DNA of 64,000 bases. It comes from Fragum whitleyi (Eukaryota; Mollusca; Bivalvia; Cardiida; Cardiidae). Below the pieces are notes generated by a model that saw nothing but the letters and a program-made list of their open reading frames with translations, did no database searches and was not told where the DNA came from. A program made the translations under genes and the position numbers. Shown here piece after piece: positions 1 through 11,599 of this stretch; positions within the stretch are counted from its first letter, which is position 1, and every line of letters starts with the position of its first letter. The stretch is from NCBI GenBank assembly GCA_948146395.1, contig OX411559.1:872001-936000 (forward strand), given 5' to 3'.

Positions 1-589
1 CAATTTGACTGCATTTTGATAAGATTGGGACTTTGAGAACTACTAAATTAAAATGTCGTTCAAAAGATCCAGAGTATTCATTTTAAAAAGGAAGTGAGAT
101 TTTATGTCATTTTAACCCTGTCGTTTTTTTCTTTTTTATGTCAATGTGAAAATGGAGAGTTCAGAAAGGTTTGGTTTGAGCAAACTCGTCGATGTCATTC
201 TTACTGCTGTATGCCATGAAAATTAATATCTTATTTTCAGAATCATTGCTTTTTCTGCTAAATCTTCTCTTGATAAACATACATACAAATTTTTCAGGGT
301 TTTTTCCTCTTTTTAGTGAGTAATTGTGTATTAGCATAATTCAAAAAACATTCACAAAACTTTTTTTATAAATACTCGATTACAAGTAAAGGGTCTTTCG
401 GGACATTTTATCAGACAAGATTATTACGTCACTGTCTGGTTTTGAATGTAGTCCCCGCCCTTTATGACCTAAGTATTAGGTAGCTCACTTATTTGAGCAG
501 ATCGTCAGGTTACGGGATTTATTTTTTGAATTTCAAACGAAATAGCGGCCTTTCATTGGAGGAAAAAATAGGGCGATCGGTAAGTAAAA
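1..589. other. AT-rich DNA, no gene seen
   Basis: No convincing exon, RNA gene or repeat boundary is visible. A 60-codon open frame at 493-675 runs into the family A MITE remnant that follows, has no splice context and is taken as chance. Confidence 0.6.
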
Positions 590-890
590 TTATAGTATCA
601 ACAACCTCATTCAAAATTATAGAGCGAGAAAAAAGTCGCGATTGCACTGACTTAATTAAAATCGTAAACGTCTGATCAATTCTTGAGGAAATAGAAAGCT
701 ATTTATAGAACTTGTAAGCAAATTTTACTTAAGGGAGGTAATAAATATCGCTATTTTTGTTCAAAATTAGCCTTATTGGATCACCTCCCTTTAATTTCAC
801 CCAACCTCACTAATAGCAATTTCACTCATTTCAATCCAAAATCCGTCCAAAATCATTCACCTTGTCAATTTCATGATGTCGTTGACTGTA
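590..890 (+). mobile_element. Family A MITE, left end missing
   Basis: The right terminus (CTTGTCAATTTCATGATGTC, then GTTGACTGTA) and the central GGGAGGTAAT...CACCTCCC palindrome are present, while the left TIR and CATTC-rich block are missing. Internal sequence (CATTCAAAAT, AAAAAGTCGCG, CTATTTATAGAACTTGT) places it in subfamily A1. The start is where similarity to other copies fades. Confidence 0.8.
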
Positions 891-1241
891 CACTTATAGA
901 CAAAACTAACTTTTGACCATTCACTTAAAAAATGATTATTCGGTAAAGGACGTTTTCGGTAGTACTTTTCGGGCATTGTTCGAAATTTTGAAGTAAAATT
1001 GTCACCTTTTTAAAAATCTCCAAATTATGACTGCGATTAGTCTTTGAAATGTGGTTGATAACATAAAAGGAGTTAAAGAACGTTTAGGTGACATCATGAC
1101 GTCATGTCCGGGCCGACCTGTTTTCAAATTTAGAAAATTTAGAATTTGTTAGAATATAGTAAGTGATGTTTTTTAGTGCCTGTTCACATATGAGATACCA
1201 TATCATCGACCTTTGAAGAGGTAAATCAATTTTGTGGTGTT
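891..1241. other. Unique stretch with a diverged half-repeat
   Basis: The words GGACGTTTTCGGTAGTACTT near 949 and TTAAAGAACGTTTAGGTGAC near 1073 recur in diverged form at about 1260-1410 (TTTTCGGTAGTAATTTTTGT and TTGAAGAACGTTAAG). An old duplication of about 320 bp is likely. No gene is seen. Confidence 0.4.
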
Positions 1242-1275
1242 AATTACTACCGAAAATGCATTTTCGGTAGTAATT
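1242..1275. repeat. 34-bp perfect palindrome
   Basis: The arm AATTACTACCGAAAATG meets its exact reverse complement with no spacer, centred on ATGCAT. It is perfect over 34 bases and could extrude as a cruciform. The right arm resembles the TTTTCGGTAGTA word 300 bp upstream, so it may be a head-to-head junction of two copies of that older repeat. Confidence 0.95.
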
Positions 1276-2490
1276 TTTGTGCATCATTAATATGAAGAAA
1301 TCAAGTCGAATTGTCAGGTTTCTTCATAAAAATGATGGCTACGATCCACCTTTGATATTGCGGGATATTACCTGAACGCAATAAAGGCGTTGAAGAACGT
1401 TAAGTTGTATAAATTTGGTGGTCATGGTAACTTTTGTTTAATGAAAAAAATGGCACGTAAATATATATCTTTGATAAACATGTATATATATTCGATCTTA
1501 TCATCAACTTTCACGTAACATAACTAAACATTGAAGATAAAGTTATGTTAGGATTTTTCATTAATCTCAAAATCCTACCCATGGGTATAACGGGAGTTAT
1601 ATTTCAAATATATAAGAATTATTTAATATGTTAACTTGAAAACGTGGAATCAAAATTAAGATTTTGTTAAATTGTTTATCATGTTTTACAGTCTCTTCCC
1701 AATCCGATACAATATTATAGTCTATTGAAGAGACAAACTATTTTTGTGATTTTTGTTATTACCACTAGTACGTTAACATATCTTTTTTTCTTTCCATTTT
1801 TCGGCGGACGTTTTAACGTCTAACCGTGATACTGCCTGAGAAAAATCCGGTCAGATGTTAATAGCTTTTCAAAAAAGTAGTTTCAACTTGGGTTCAATTT
1901 TTTTTCTTCAAGACTTGTTTTTGCCAGACAACTTTACAATTAGAAAAAGGCGTTATACAAGAATTCTATACGATTTAGTAGATTATTGAAAGACTCCGTT
2001 TTAATGCAAAATAAGCTGTCATTCCTGAACCATGCGTTTGAAACTTTGGTGCAAGAATGTTATTAAACGATAAGGCGATGATTCGCCTATAGGATTTTCC
2101 CGTTATGTAAAGGGGACAAAACAAAACAAAAAAAACCCAAAACTGAGTTTGTAGACCGCTGTCTGAGAGACAACAGGTAGTATATAAACATGTCTGCAAT
2201 GTTATTGGTTGGCCGCATCTGTGAGTAGAGTGAGAAGCAGACACATTTGCGTGGTATAATTATTTTACCAAGTTCTTTCACCGTCTATAAATTTAGAACA
2301 GGATGTGTCTTCTTTACAGAAAATGAAAAATCCCGACCAATAAGTTTTTTTAACACAATAAGGAAATATTTTCTACATTTTGAGAGAAAGATTCGATTTC
2401 TCGTTCACAATTTGTAACATTTTAAATTTGATTGTTTATTCGTTTGAGTGGGATTTTCCGTTGCTTTTTACTATCTTTATCTTATACTTA
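1276..2490. other. AT-rich DNA, no gene seen
   Basis: It holds diverged repeat words to about 1410, then apparently unique AT-rich sequence. Minus-strand open frames of 89 and 64 codons overlap each other at 1975-2281 and look accidental. A weak stem pairs TAACATAACT with AGTTATGTTA near 1516-1550. Confidence 0.5.
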
Positions 2491-2493
2491 TAT

Positions 2494-2590
2494 CGTGGCG
2501 GCCGGACCATCCAACTGGTATTTCTCTCACCAGTATCACCATCACATCTTTTCCTGGCTTCTATTTGCTATCAACACAGGTCTACGATTA
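2494..2590 (-). mobile_element. SINE fragment (family S1), 3' part
   Basis: Read on the minus strand, this matches the distal part of the SINE at 52,921: GCCAGGAAAAGATGTGATGG corresponds to GCTAGGAAAAGATGTTATGG, followed by a GAGAGAAATACCAG-like block. The tRNA-like head is absent, so it is a truncated copy. Confidence 0.6.
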
Positions 2591-3415
2591 TTAATTAATT
2601 GATGGAAGACAAAAAGTCGAAAGGGATGAGTTTCGCCGTCGAGACCTTTAAAACGTTAGTCTGATGGCGCAATAACTTTTAAGCCAATGTTCATGAAAAA
2701 AATTGCGAAGAAACAACACAAGTGTTTTGCAATGAAATTTTTATGCAACAAACTACATTTAGATAAAGAACCTTCTAAAGGCGCTTAATAATCTAGTTGT
2801 TGTACGACGTTTTAGTCACCCAACGCTGTCATCCAACGCTGTTACTATAAATGCAAACATATAGTCCTACGGTTTGAGATAATGAATTTCGATGATAGCA
2901 TAACCTTGAAGCGCAGCTGTATTTGCTCATATTTGCTATATTTCATTTGCTCCATATTTATATAGATGTTTGTGTATATCTGGATGCGTAAATAAAAGTA
3001 ACTTATTTATAATTAACACAAATTAACGCAAATTCTATGTTACTGTTAAACCAAGAGTATGTTTGATGCCCCTGATTATGTATGCGACCCGCCATTCAAA
3101 AGGGACGATCTAGCTTTTACGAAAAAATATTTTTGAAAATGCAACCTCTGGTTGACCGGTACTGAACCCAATCTATTTTTCCACTTCTCTAAACTACTTA
3201 GCCGTTTTCGCGATGTTGTTGCATATCTTCCCTCGGGTAAAACATTATTAGCTTAATAGAGCATGTTGAGACATACGTTCATCTCTGCGTGCCCTCATAT
3301 TTATTTGATTATCTACAGTAATTCAATGGATGAAAACTGAACAAAGAACACCATAGGGACCATCATTGACAGAGTCTAAAATGGTTAATAACTCTTTTGT
3401 CAGAGAGTTTATGTA
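2591..3415. other. Unique AT-rich DNA
   Basis: No gene, tandem repeat or foldback structure was found. Composition is uniform. Confidence 0.5.
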
Positions 3416-3757
3416 ACTATAGCTAAAGAAATCGTAAAATTAACACTCCGATCAAAACCATTCTTAATCGCTAACTCAGCGCTCCGTTAATTCATTCAAA
3501 ACACTCACTCAAATCGACCAAAAACGCTCTAAATCACATAAAAACAAAACAACTTCATTCAAAATAACTTTAGCCAGGAAAAAGTACAGTAAACTACGTA
3601 TATTTTATTAAAGGGGGGTAATAAATTTGGCCAATTTTAATCATCCTGTAAAAATCGCGATATTTGAATACCTCCCCTTAAAGTTCACTTCATCGTGCTC
3701 ATTCAAGTTTTTTCCAAAATCATTCACCTTGTCAATTTCACGATGGTGTTAACTGTA
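3416..3757 (+). mobile_element. Family A MITE, subfamily A1
   Basis: It is near full length with a degraded left TIR (ACTATAGCTAAAGAAATCGT) and a good right TIR ending GGTGTTAACTGTA. The CTCAGCGCTCC and CACTCACTCAAAT words and the central GGGGGGTAAT...ATACCTCCCC palindrome are present. No ORF. Confidence 0.88.
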
Positions 3758-4076
3758 ATTTAGCTTAAGAAAATATAAAAAAAATGTCTTTGGTTTTGTC
3801 TGATAAATTGCGGACCTTATGGTTTCTTTACAAAGAAAGCATTTTGGACTTCATTGAGATTTATTTTCTGAAATGAACGCGATTCTATTATTGATAATAT
3901 TTTCTTAATGTTTATTGATTTACTGAATATTTTTTCTTCTCTTTTCTTTAAAATCTAACCGTTGAATATTCTCTATGAACATCTAAAAAAATTTGCTTAC
4001 ATGTATTTTCTTCGAATTGAATGTCGGTTGTTACATTTTAACCGTTGTCTAAAAGTATGTCATATCAACCATGTGT

Positions 4077-4204
4077 AAGGTAAAGTTGTAGAACCGTATT
4101 AGTTCGGCAACATTTCGGAACTTGTGATCTTTTACAACACTAACCGAGGTTTCCTAATGGCTCATGACTCGAAACGTTGCATACTATTAAGTGTCAGCCA
4201 TCTT
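4077..4204 (+). mobile_element. Foldback MITE, family D
   Basis: It begins AAGGTAAAGTTGTAGAACCG and ends in a weak inverse (GTGTCAGCCATCTT). It shares TTCGGCAACATTTCGGAAC and ACCGAGGTTTCCTAATG with copies near 8.02 and 36.5 kb. At about 130 bp with no coding capacity it is the most degraded of the three. Confidence 0.65.
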
Positions 4205-4222
4205 AAAGCAATTTTTTTTCGT

Positions 4223-4650
4223 ACAGTTAGTATCATCGTGAAATGTACTGTAACCTAAATCAATATGATTAAAAATCGCTCACTCATCACTCCGTTCATT
4301 CATTTCAAACACTCACTCAAATCGATCAAAAACGATTCAAAAATATTTGAAAATATTTCAAAATCATTCAAGACGATCAACATTTTATTGAAATCGATCA
4401 AATTATTATACTATTATAATTGATTTGGTTGGTATGGATTTTAAAGTGTCTAAATAGTCCATGAAGACAAATTAACAGGGAATTACGCATATTTTATTTG
4501 AGAGTGGTGAAAAATATCGCTAGTTTCGTTCATCTTGAACAAAATTAGCGATATTGGATTACTTCCCTTTCATTTCACTAAAAACTCGCTCCACATGCTC
4601 ATCCAATTTCATTTCAAAATCATCCCTAAATCACAAAGCTGTTAATTGTA
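4223..4650 (+). mobile_element. Family A MITE, subfamily A2
   Basis: Full length, from ACAGTTAGTATCATCGTGAA to GCTGTTAATTGTA. It carries the A2 internal block (GATCAACATTTTATTGAAAT, then ATTTTAAAGTGTCTAAATAG) instead of the A1 block. The central palindrome is well kept, with ATCGCTAGTTTCGTTCA facing TGAACAAAATTAGCGAT. Confidence 0.9.
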
Positions 4651-5431
4651 GTTCATACGATTAAGTGTTTTATATGCCACACCCTATTTCAGAAAAATCT
4701 TTGGTGACGATGTACCCACTCTCTAGTGGTTTAGGAACGTAGGCTTAACGATGTTAGCCTGTCAAATATTTAACAAAATAATCACTCATTCCACTATTCC
4801 CGTAAAGTCAATTACCGTTACCCATCCTAAAGGTATATAATTCAATTTATGCTCTCATGATTTGCGACATAACTATGGGTTACTTCTTTCAATTTGATTT
4901 AAGTGTTAAAAATAAATGAGCGCAAATTTGTGAAAAATATGGGACATTTCAAATAAATCACAAATATCATTATAAAAAAAATAATCTTTTTTTTTCCTCA
5001 TTAAAGATGAACGCTAAGAAACTCACTTAAATAGTTTACAAAAAAATTTATATTGAATAGAAAAACTAATAAGCGAAAACGCACAGAGTATTGCAAGCGC
5101 ACACTGTATCGCCTACTCGTTTGTTTGTTTGTTTTGTTAGTTTTTTTTTTTTTTGTTTTTTTTTTTTTGTTTTTTTTTTTTTTTTTTGCGATGAAAGTCG
5201 ACTTATGTAAGCAAGTCATAGATAATTAAAAAGCATAAATATTACTATAAGCTATGTGGATATTCATAAGCATATAATAGTTTTCTCTAAATATACTATC
5301 AGCCCTGTGTTTACGATTACTAAGCACACTCCAGCGTTCCAGAATTGATACCATGCAATGCCCACTGTATCATCACTATTGTAAGCTAGGATTTGGGACC
5401 CTTGATTGTGCCGCGTTATACTGACAACAAG
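4651..5431. other. AT-rich DNA with a T-rich tract
   Basis: A long T-rich run broken by single G residues lies at about 5140-5187, and GTTTGTTTGTTTG precedes it. The 72-codon minus-strand frame here is a poly-lysine artefact of that run. Nothing else is seen. Confidence 0.7.
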
Positions 5432-5680
5432 ATGGACCAAATGGGAACATTCGGCGATTCAACGGAAAAGACCTCGGGAATAATATAGGGTCAGACATGA
5501 AAGCACGTGAGCTTATATGACGTCACAAAGATCAACGATCGCGCTGAGGATGACGTTGCGTTAAACATAATCAACGAAAGAATGAACGTGGACATAATGC
5601 AATTTGATAACGAAACGCAGTGTTTTACTGCGTTTTGTAATCAAATTATTATATACCCAAAAGATCTCCATGGACATTAA
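5432..5680 (+). pseudogene. Decayed coding remnant, upstream part
   Basis: Frame 2 reads 18 residues from ATG at 5432 (MDQMGTFGDSTEKTSGII), then stops at TAG and, after three codons, TGA (5498-5500). It stays open for 59 codons to TAA at 5678-5680, including INERMNVDIMQFDNETQCF. The mixed, low-repeat composition is unlike the low-complexity frames elsewhere in the window. The stops suggest a decayed gene, or exons joined through short introns. The family is not recognised. Confidence 0.4.
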
Positions 5681-5694
5681 GGAATTTAAAAAAT

Positions 5695-5955
5695 GTGTTT
5701 TTTTATGCGTATCAAATGACCGAATTACCACCAGAACCGAATAGCCTAAATATGAACCAAAATAACAACTCTTACGTCCGAGGTGCTTTTCAGTTTACGG
5801 AAAGTTCGAGCGATGTTCTGAATGCAAGATGGACTGCAAAAGCGCAAACCAGGAACCCTCGATGGTTCTACGGAATAGAGACAATATACGCGTGTCAAAA
5901 TGATTTTTGTAAGAAGTTAGATGAAAATAGTCAATCAGGGGAGTTAAGACACTAG
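5695..5955 (+). pseudogene. Decayed coding remnant, downstream part
   Basis: An 86-codon open frame, one register away from the upstream remnant. The shift coincides with a run of T residues near 5697-5702. Protein-like stretches include MTELPPEPNSLNMNQNNN and RNPRWFYGIETIYACQNDF, and it ends at TAG. With the upstream piece it looks like one old coding sequence of about 170 codons broken by stops and a frameshift. No family is recognised and no splice sites are convincing. Confidence 0.4.
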
Positions 5956-6500
5956 TCCAACTAAATTGAAGTATCCATATTGACTGAAAATCATTTGCAT
6001 GAGTTGTTTGTTATCAAGTATCATTTTACCTTCGATTATTACGATTTTTTAATAAAAACGTTCAATTTCGTATTCGAATGCAAAACAATAACTACTACGA
6101 CAGAATATATACATATTTCACAGAACATAATTAGGATTTTGGTATAATGAGATACATGTACTGGATTTTACAATTTGACGCAAAAAGATTAATATATTAA
6201 TGAATTTACTTACATAAACGATGTTGAAAAGCCGACTTCAATTCCGCTTGATAATCTTCCTGATTATGTTTTTTCCCCAAACACAAACGATATATGTTCA
6301 CAATAACGTTGATACGTTGATAAAAGCCACCACGACAATAAAGTCAAAATAGACCACAGAAACTTGATCAGTTATTGGAACCATTAAACATGCAAATAAC
6401 GAAGGCGTTTGGTCTCCAGTGCCTTCCTGCTACCGTATGATTCTCCGATACAGATTACAGGGGTTGAATAATCTCATCTCTACATCACATATTTCAAAGT
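5956..6500. other. AT-rich DNA, no gene seen
   Basis: Follows the decayed remnant. AATAAAAACG near 6050 could be a relic polyadenylation signal but nothing supports it. No repeat is recognised. Confidence 0.45.
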
Positions 6501-6904
6501 ACAGCTTAAAACATCGTGCAATTGACAGTCACTCCGATCAAAATCATTCTTAATCGATCACTCAGCGCTCCATTCAATCGTTCAAATACCCTCACTCAGA
6601 TTGATAGAAAAAAACGCTCCAAATTCATTTGAAAACGTTTCGAAATCGTTGAAGACGAGCAACATTTTATTCAAATCAATCAAATTATTCTTCGATTTTA
6701 TTGGCTGATGTGGATTTTAAAGTGTGAGATAGTTCTACGAAGACACTTAAACAATAAAGTATATATAAAAACGAACAAAATTAGCGATCTTGGATTGTGT
6801 CCCTTAAATTCCACTCAAAACTCGCCCCACACACTCATTCAAATTCATTCCAAAATCATTCCAAAATCATTTTTCTTGTCAATTTCCCGATGTTGTTAAC
6901 TGTA
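6501..6904 (+). mobile_element. Family A MITE, subfamily A2
   Basis: Starts ACAGCTTAAAACATCGTGCA and ends GATGTTGTTAACTGTA. It carries the A2 block (GAGCAACATTTTATTCAAAT, GTGGATTTTAAAGTGTGAG). The left half of the central palindrome is deleted, leaving only ACAAAATTAGCGAT and a damaged CCTCCC side. The 63- and 105-codon frames starting within it are shadows. Confidence 0.88.
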
Positions 6905-8015
6905 TGTCGTACGTGCGAAATGCGACAAGTGAATTATGACTTTTTTTCTTTGTTTGTTTTGGTTTATTTTTGTATTTTGGCCGTTGTTATTTCATTTTTT
7001 CATCATATTCAATATATTTATTATCTATTTGCATTTTGTTTAGAAATGAAACGGCTAAGATTATTTTTCTCATTTTCTGTTGTTATTTTATACTTCAACT
7101 GCGCCTGTAGATAAATAATATGAGAACGTTAGTAACTAATTGTATACCGATTCAACCATGGTGTTTTGTAGCTCTGATGCCAATTTTATGTCAACGTAAT
7201 GGCTGCTTAGACAGTAATTAATGAGGCTAATCGACAAGATTTGCGGCTAAGAATCATCCTGTCAGAACTTCAGAAAACGGTATGAACAAAGTAGATGCAT
7301 TCCCTACATACATATCTAGATATTTCATGCTTAAAATATCACTCAAAGAACATGTGTTCAAATTTTAGGCCATAAATTAGTAGTTTATATAATATTACAG
7401 TAAGCTATCAATTCCCAAACTGAACATCAAATGGTACATGTAAGAAAACTTTAAATTTCAAATAGTTGAATCGGCTGGTAGAAAGTGGTCAAAAAAAATG
7501 TCAATAGTGTTTCTGGATATCTGATATTTTCTAACACCTTACAACTTACTACCAATATACCGTAGTTTAGCTACTTATCCAAATAAATAAATTGAAAAAA
7601 AAAAAAACAAAAAAAAACAAATGTTTGGCGATTTAGAATATCGTACTTCCATCGTCTTGAAACTGCTATTGAAATGTCTCTCTCTCTCTCTCTCTCTAGG
7701 CTGTCGTCAAAATATACACAGTTCTACTAACTTAATGTCTACAAGCGTGAAATATTTGGTTTCTCCGACCGAGTTGTACCATGTATTACTTATGTTAAAA
7801 CATATTTTTATTTTTCACATGACAGAGCCATAGAGTCAGCTGATTGCTTTAAATTAACGTTAGTTGTAAATCTCTTGATCGCTGAATTCTTATATGTAAT
7901 AACAGGTGTAATTGATACTGAGTTTATGCTATGAACTACTGGTTTCCCTATCAAAAGGCATTAAAACCTTTATTGAAAGCAAAAAAGAGTATCTTTGTGC
8001 ACATGCACTGTGAAA
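6905..8015. other. AT-rich DNA with simple repeats
   Basis: Contains an A-rich tract at about 7593-7620 and a (CT)n run at 7678-7698. Open frames of 66-71 codons are scattered and not protein-like. No gene is seen. Confidence 0.5.
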
Positions 8016-8174
8016 AATTTAGTGGACCAGTAATAGTTCCGCAACGTAACAAAAGTAAAGATCTTTAACAGTGTTAACCGAGGTTTCCTAATGATTTTCA
8101 TTAGGAAACATTTGACAACATTGTAAAAGATCATGAGTTCGAAAAAAGTTGCGAAACAATAACGGGTCATCTGC
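8016..8174 (+). mobile_element. Foldback MITE, family D
   Basis: Left part AGTGGACCAGTAATAGTTCC, then GCAACGT, pairs with the right part GTTGCGAAACAATAACGGGT. The centre holds its own stem at 8083-8109, where GTTTCCTAATGA faces TCATTAGGAAAC. It shares ACCGAGGTTTCCTAATGA with the copies at 4.1 and 36.5 kb. No ORF. Confidence 0.75.
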
Positions 8175-9351
8175 CATAAAATACCTCAATAACGTAGATT
8201 ACTTTATGATGGTGCCATATAAAATCAGATCCTGTGTAAGACAATGATATCTCCGGTAACTGTTCATTATAGGCGAGTGTGGGACCCATGCAATGAATAG
8301 TGATATATTATAATTTTGTCGAATTGCAATATAACTAGTTCAATTTTTCCCACTCCTGTTTTGAAGATTCCAATCCGTCTGAAGGATGTTTATCACGTCT
8401 CTAATAAAGTACAAGTTGACATACACTATCCAAACTTTGTTTTCAAAAGAGATTATTACTCAAGATGTATCGATGCCAGAATTAATCTGATTATCCATTA
8501 CAAAAATAGGACCAGACATCTTATGCATTGAAAGTCTAACTATATATGTAGAAGACACTGAGATGAACGGCCGATGCAGTTCCCTGTGCTGAAACGAGTT
8601 TGGACTATTTTCATTCACGAGAATTGTTGAAGAATAAATAACATATTAGATAACTTGCTAGAAATTTTATTTTGTTTACATCTTTTGTACTCGAACAGAC
8701 TTAATCTATATTTCGTGATTATTTTGATCTACGGAATGAATGTGGGTTGAAGAAAATCCCACGCGAACCTTTTTTCTTCTAACACTCTCTATATATATCA
8801 TATATGACGAAAAAAAGTCTTTTGAAGAATTTCCAATAGAAAATGGATGTCAAACATGGGAATGTCCATGTAAATAAAATATGCGATATGATTGTATTTA
8901 TTGATTAACCGAAAACAGTATCACCTTTAAAAGCTTGTTTCAAATTCAACAAAATTGTGTAGGCTAATTTGGTATTATTATCTGCAACAAAGCTATGTTT
9001 CACTATCAACAATATCATACCGTAGCCTCCTCTACGTTATTACAAAAACAAAAGGTAACTTACAGTCAAGTACAGACGTGATTATTATGTCAAACCACCA
9101 TCCTTTGAATTGAATACTCTAAGACTTAAAAGTATGTGTAAATACATCACCCATTTTGGTCATTTAGGTTCCTGTGCTTGACTGAACGGGTTGGAGAGTT
9201 TGAGAGCATTTTGTGTGTATGAATATTTATCTACCTCTTAAACACTTCTTGGACACATTTTCTTTCAAGTCAATATCTCCTTAACATAAATGAGGGGTGG
9301 TTACGGAACTGCCCTGACTGGATGATATAGAATAATTCGTTTTTTGACGAC
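8175..9351. other. AT-rich DNA, no gene seen
   Basis: A 71-codon plus-strand frame at 8316-8531 is the most protein-like stretch but has no splice context or recognised family. No tandem or inverted repeat stands out. Confidence 0.45.
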
Positions 9352-9837
9352 TACAGTTAGCAACATAGTGAAATTGACAAATTGAATGATATTGGAATGA
9401 TTTCATATAAAATTGTTTGAGCGTGAGGAGTGAGGTTAAACAGACAGCCCGCTGTCTTAGAGACAGATCTATGGACAGTTACCAAGTCTAGAGCGAGTAT
9501 TGAATGATTTTCAAGGAAGGTACAATACCATAGATAATTTCGTCCATATGGACAAAATAAACGATAGATGTTCATCCCAAAACCATAACAAAAATCTACA
9601 GTTTTTCAGGTTTATGTTTCTTCACAATAAAATCAATCACTTAAAGGTTAACACAAGACTATCACATCATCCGTTTATCGATTTCCTTGAAATATTGCGC
9701 ATATTGAACGATTTGGTAGCGTGTTTTAAAGTATTTCGGAACGTTTGAGTGTTACATATAGGAATGAATTTTTGCAGATATGTTTTTAAATGGTTTTGTG
9801 CAAGATGAGTGTCAATTTTACGATGTGATTATATGTA
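9352..9837 (-). mobile_element. Family A MITE, diverged, probably A2
   Basis: Left end TACAGTTAGCAACATAGTGA is good. The right end is degraded (GTGTCAATTTTACGATGTGA, then TTATATGTA). The middle keeps only scattered family words (ATTGAACGATTTGG, GTTTGAGTG) and is longer than other copies, so it is an old copy or contains a small insertion. Confidence 0.65.
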
Positions 9838-10057
9838 AAAAAGTCGTTGCTACAGGCGGAATAAAACTGTAGGAACGACATTAAAGCTACATTTATTTCG
9901 GCGTCAGTTAAGGTTATGAGCCTAACGAAACCGAGACTAAATATACGTATCGAGCTGTTCTAATTTTTAGATTCTTCATTCTAGAGATATGATAGCGATA
10001 TACAAGCATTCATACTTTTGTTTATGAATAATAGTTTTTTTATGACAACGTTTCTAT

Positions 10058-10378
10058 TCACAAACGCTCCAAAATTACTTCAAAAGTAAAATCAACACCT
10101 TCATTCAAAATAAATATAGCGAGAAAAAACGATATCACTGGTATAATTGAATTAAAATGCGTCTAATTGGTTTTTGAAGAAATATGGTGCTGTTTATAGA
10201 ACTTGTATGCATATTTTACCAAAAGAAAATGAATATCGATTATTTCGTTCATCCAGAACAAATGACCGATTTTGGATAACCTCCCTTCAATTTTCATTCA
10301 AAACTCACTCGTTCAATTTCATTCCAACATAATTGCAATATCATACACCTTGTCAATTGTACGACCTTGTTTACTGTA
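10058..10378 (+). mobile_element. Family A MITE, left end missing, A1
   Basis: Has the A1 block (ACCTTCATTCAAAATAAATA, GAACTTGTATGCATATTTTA), a decayed palindrome and the right end CGACCTTGTTTACTGTA. The left TIR is missing. A second copy in the opposite orientation begins 60 bp to the right. Confidence 0.8.
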
Positions 10379-10437
10379 GCCTTCGCTGCCTGACCAAAGT
10401 CAGTATTTACAGGGCTTCCTGGATGATTCCTTTGTGC

Positions 10438-10861
10438 TACAGTTAACTACATCGTGAAATTGACAAAAATGAATGTAATTGAATGAGTGTGTGGAGCGAA
10501 TTTTGAGTGAAATTCAAAGGGGGGGGGGGGTAATCAAATATCGCCATTTTTTCATGATGAACACAATTTGTGGTATTTATTACCTTCCTTTAATGAAATA
10601 TACGTACTTAACTGTTTAAGTGTCTTCTTGGAGCAATCAGGCATTTTATAATCCTCAGCAACCAATAAAATCGTAGAATAATTTCATCGATTTGAATAAA
10701 ATGTTTATCGTCTTTAACGATTTCAAAGCTATATTTAATATTTTCGGAGCGTTATTGAGTGATATGAGTGAGTGTTATGAATGAATGATTGGAGCGCTGA
10801 GTGAGTGATTTTGAACGGTTTTGAACGAGATGAAGTCAATTTAACGATGTTTTTAACTGTA
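10438..10861 (-). mobile_element. Family A MITE, full length, A2
   Basis: TACAGTTAACTACATCGTGA to GATGTTTTTAACTGTA, 424 bp. The palindrome arm GGGAGG has grown into a G run at about 10,518-10,529. The A2 block is present in reverse complement (ACCAATAAAATCGTAGAATA). Both TIRs are well kept and flanked by TA. Confidence 0.93.
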
Positions 10862-11197
10862 GACGAATGTCATTAAATAAGGCACGACTGTCTGCATTCT
10901 CATAGCGTCAATTGCCAGCAAGTGAAAGACAAAAAGTCAGTAAGTTATGTGCATTTATTATTCACAGGTTTCTACGGCATGATTTATAAACAATTGAGGA
11001 ACTTTTTTCCCCTGTGTTAATATTGATCGTGTTTTGATCAATCTGCAGTAGGATGGTGCATCTGTAAATTGTTTACATTGTCTAAAAAATAGTTTATAAA
11101 CAAAATATAACATATGTTGGATAACATTACGAAAAGGCTACCGTGTTGAACCCGCTATGCGTTCAGGAAGGTTATTGCAAAGCAAAAAGAAAAAAAG
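10862..11197. other. Unique stretch
   Basis: No gene or repeat recognised between the family A copy and the inverted repeat that follows. Confidence 0.5.
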
Positions 11198-11305
11198 CGG
11201 CGCAAACTGTTTGGCAATTTTACCCCGATGGAAACTGTTTGCTAATTTTATCCCACATTACAATGCACATCATGTAAAGCGGGTTAAAATTAGCAAACAG
11301 TTTTC
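11198..11305. repeat. Direct-plus-inverted repeat cluster
   Basis: The block ACTGTTTGGCAATTTTACCC (from about 11,207) is repeated as ACTGTTTGCTAATTTTATCC (from about 11,234) and then in inverse at 11,281-11,305 (GGTTAAAATTAGCAAACAGT). The last two form a stem of about 23 bp with a loop of about 26 nt. A terminal fragment of an unidentified foldback element is likely. An overlapping 79-codon frame is a shadow. Confidence 0.8.
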
Positions 11306-11599
11306 AACGTTTGTTATCCGTAACCCAAGGCTGATTGATGATGATACACAAGCCTCTGCAACCTATGATTCTTTGTGCTATGCCAATAGCATATGACACG
11401 AAATTGTTGATAACTGTTACAAGCAGCATTCAGAATGAAAAAAAAGATTAAATATTTAATGATATTCTCCGTATTCAACTTGCATTGGATAAAAGATTGG
11501 TTTTTAATGATAAGAGGTTGTTTTACCTTTTTGAGTACCATACTGAATTCTATTGGATGATTACCCTGCAGAACCAGTCTATATTTGACGAGGCGACAT

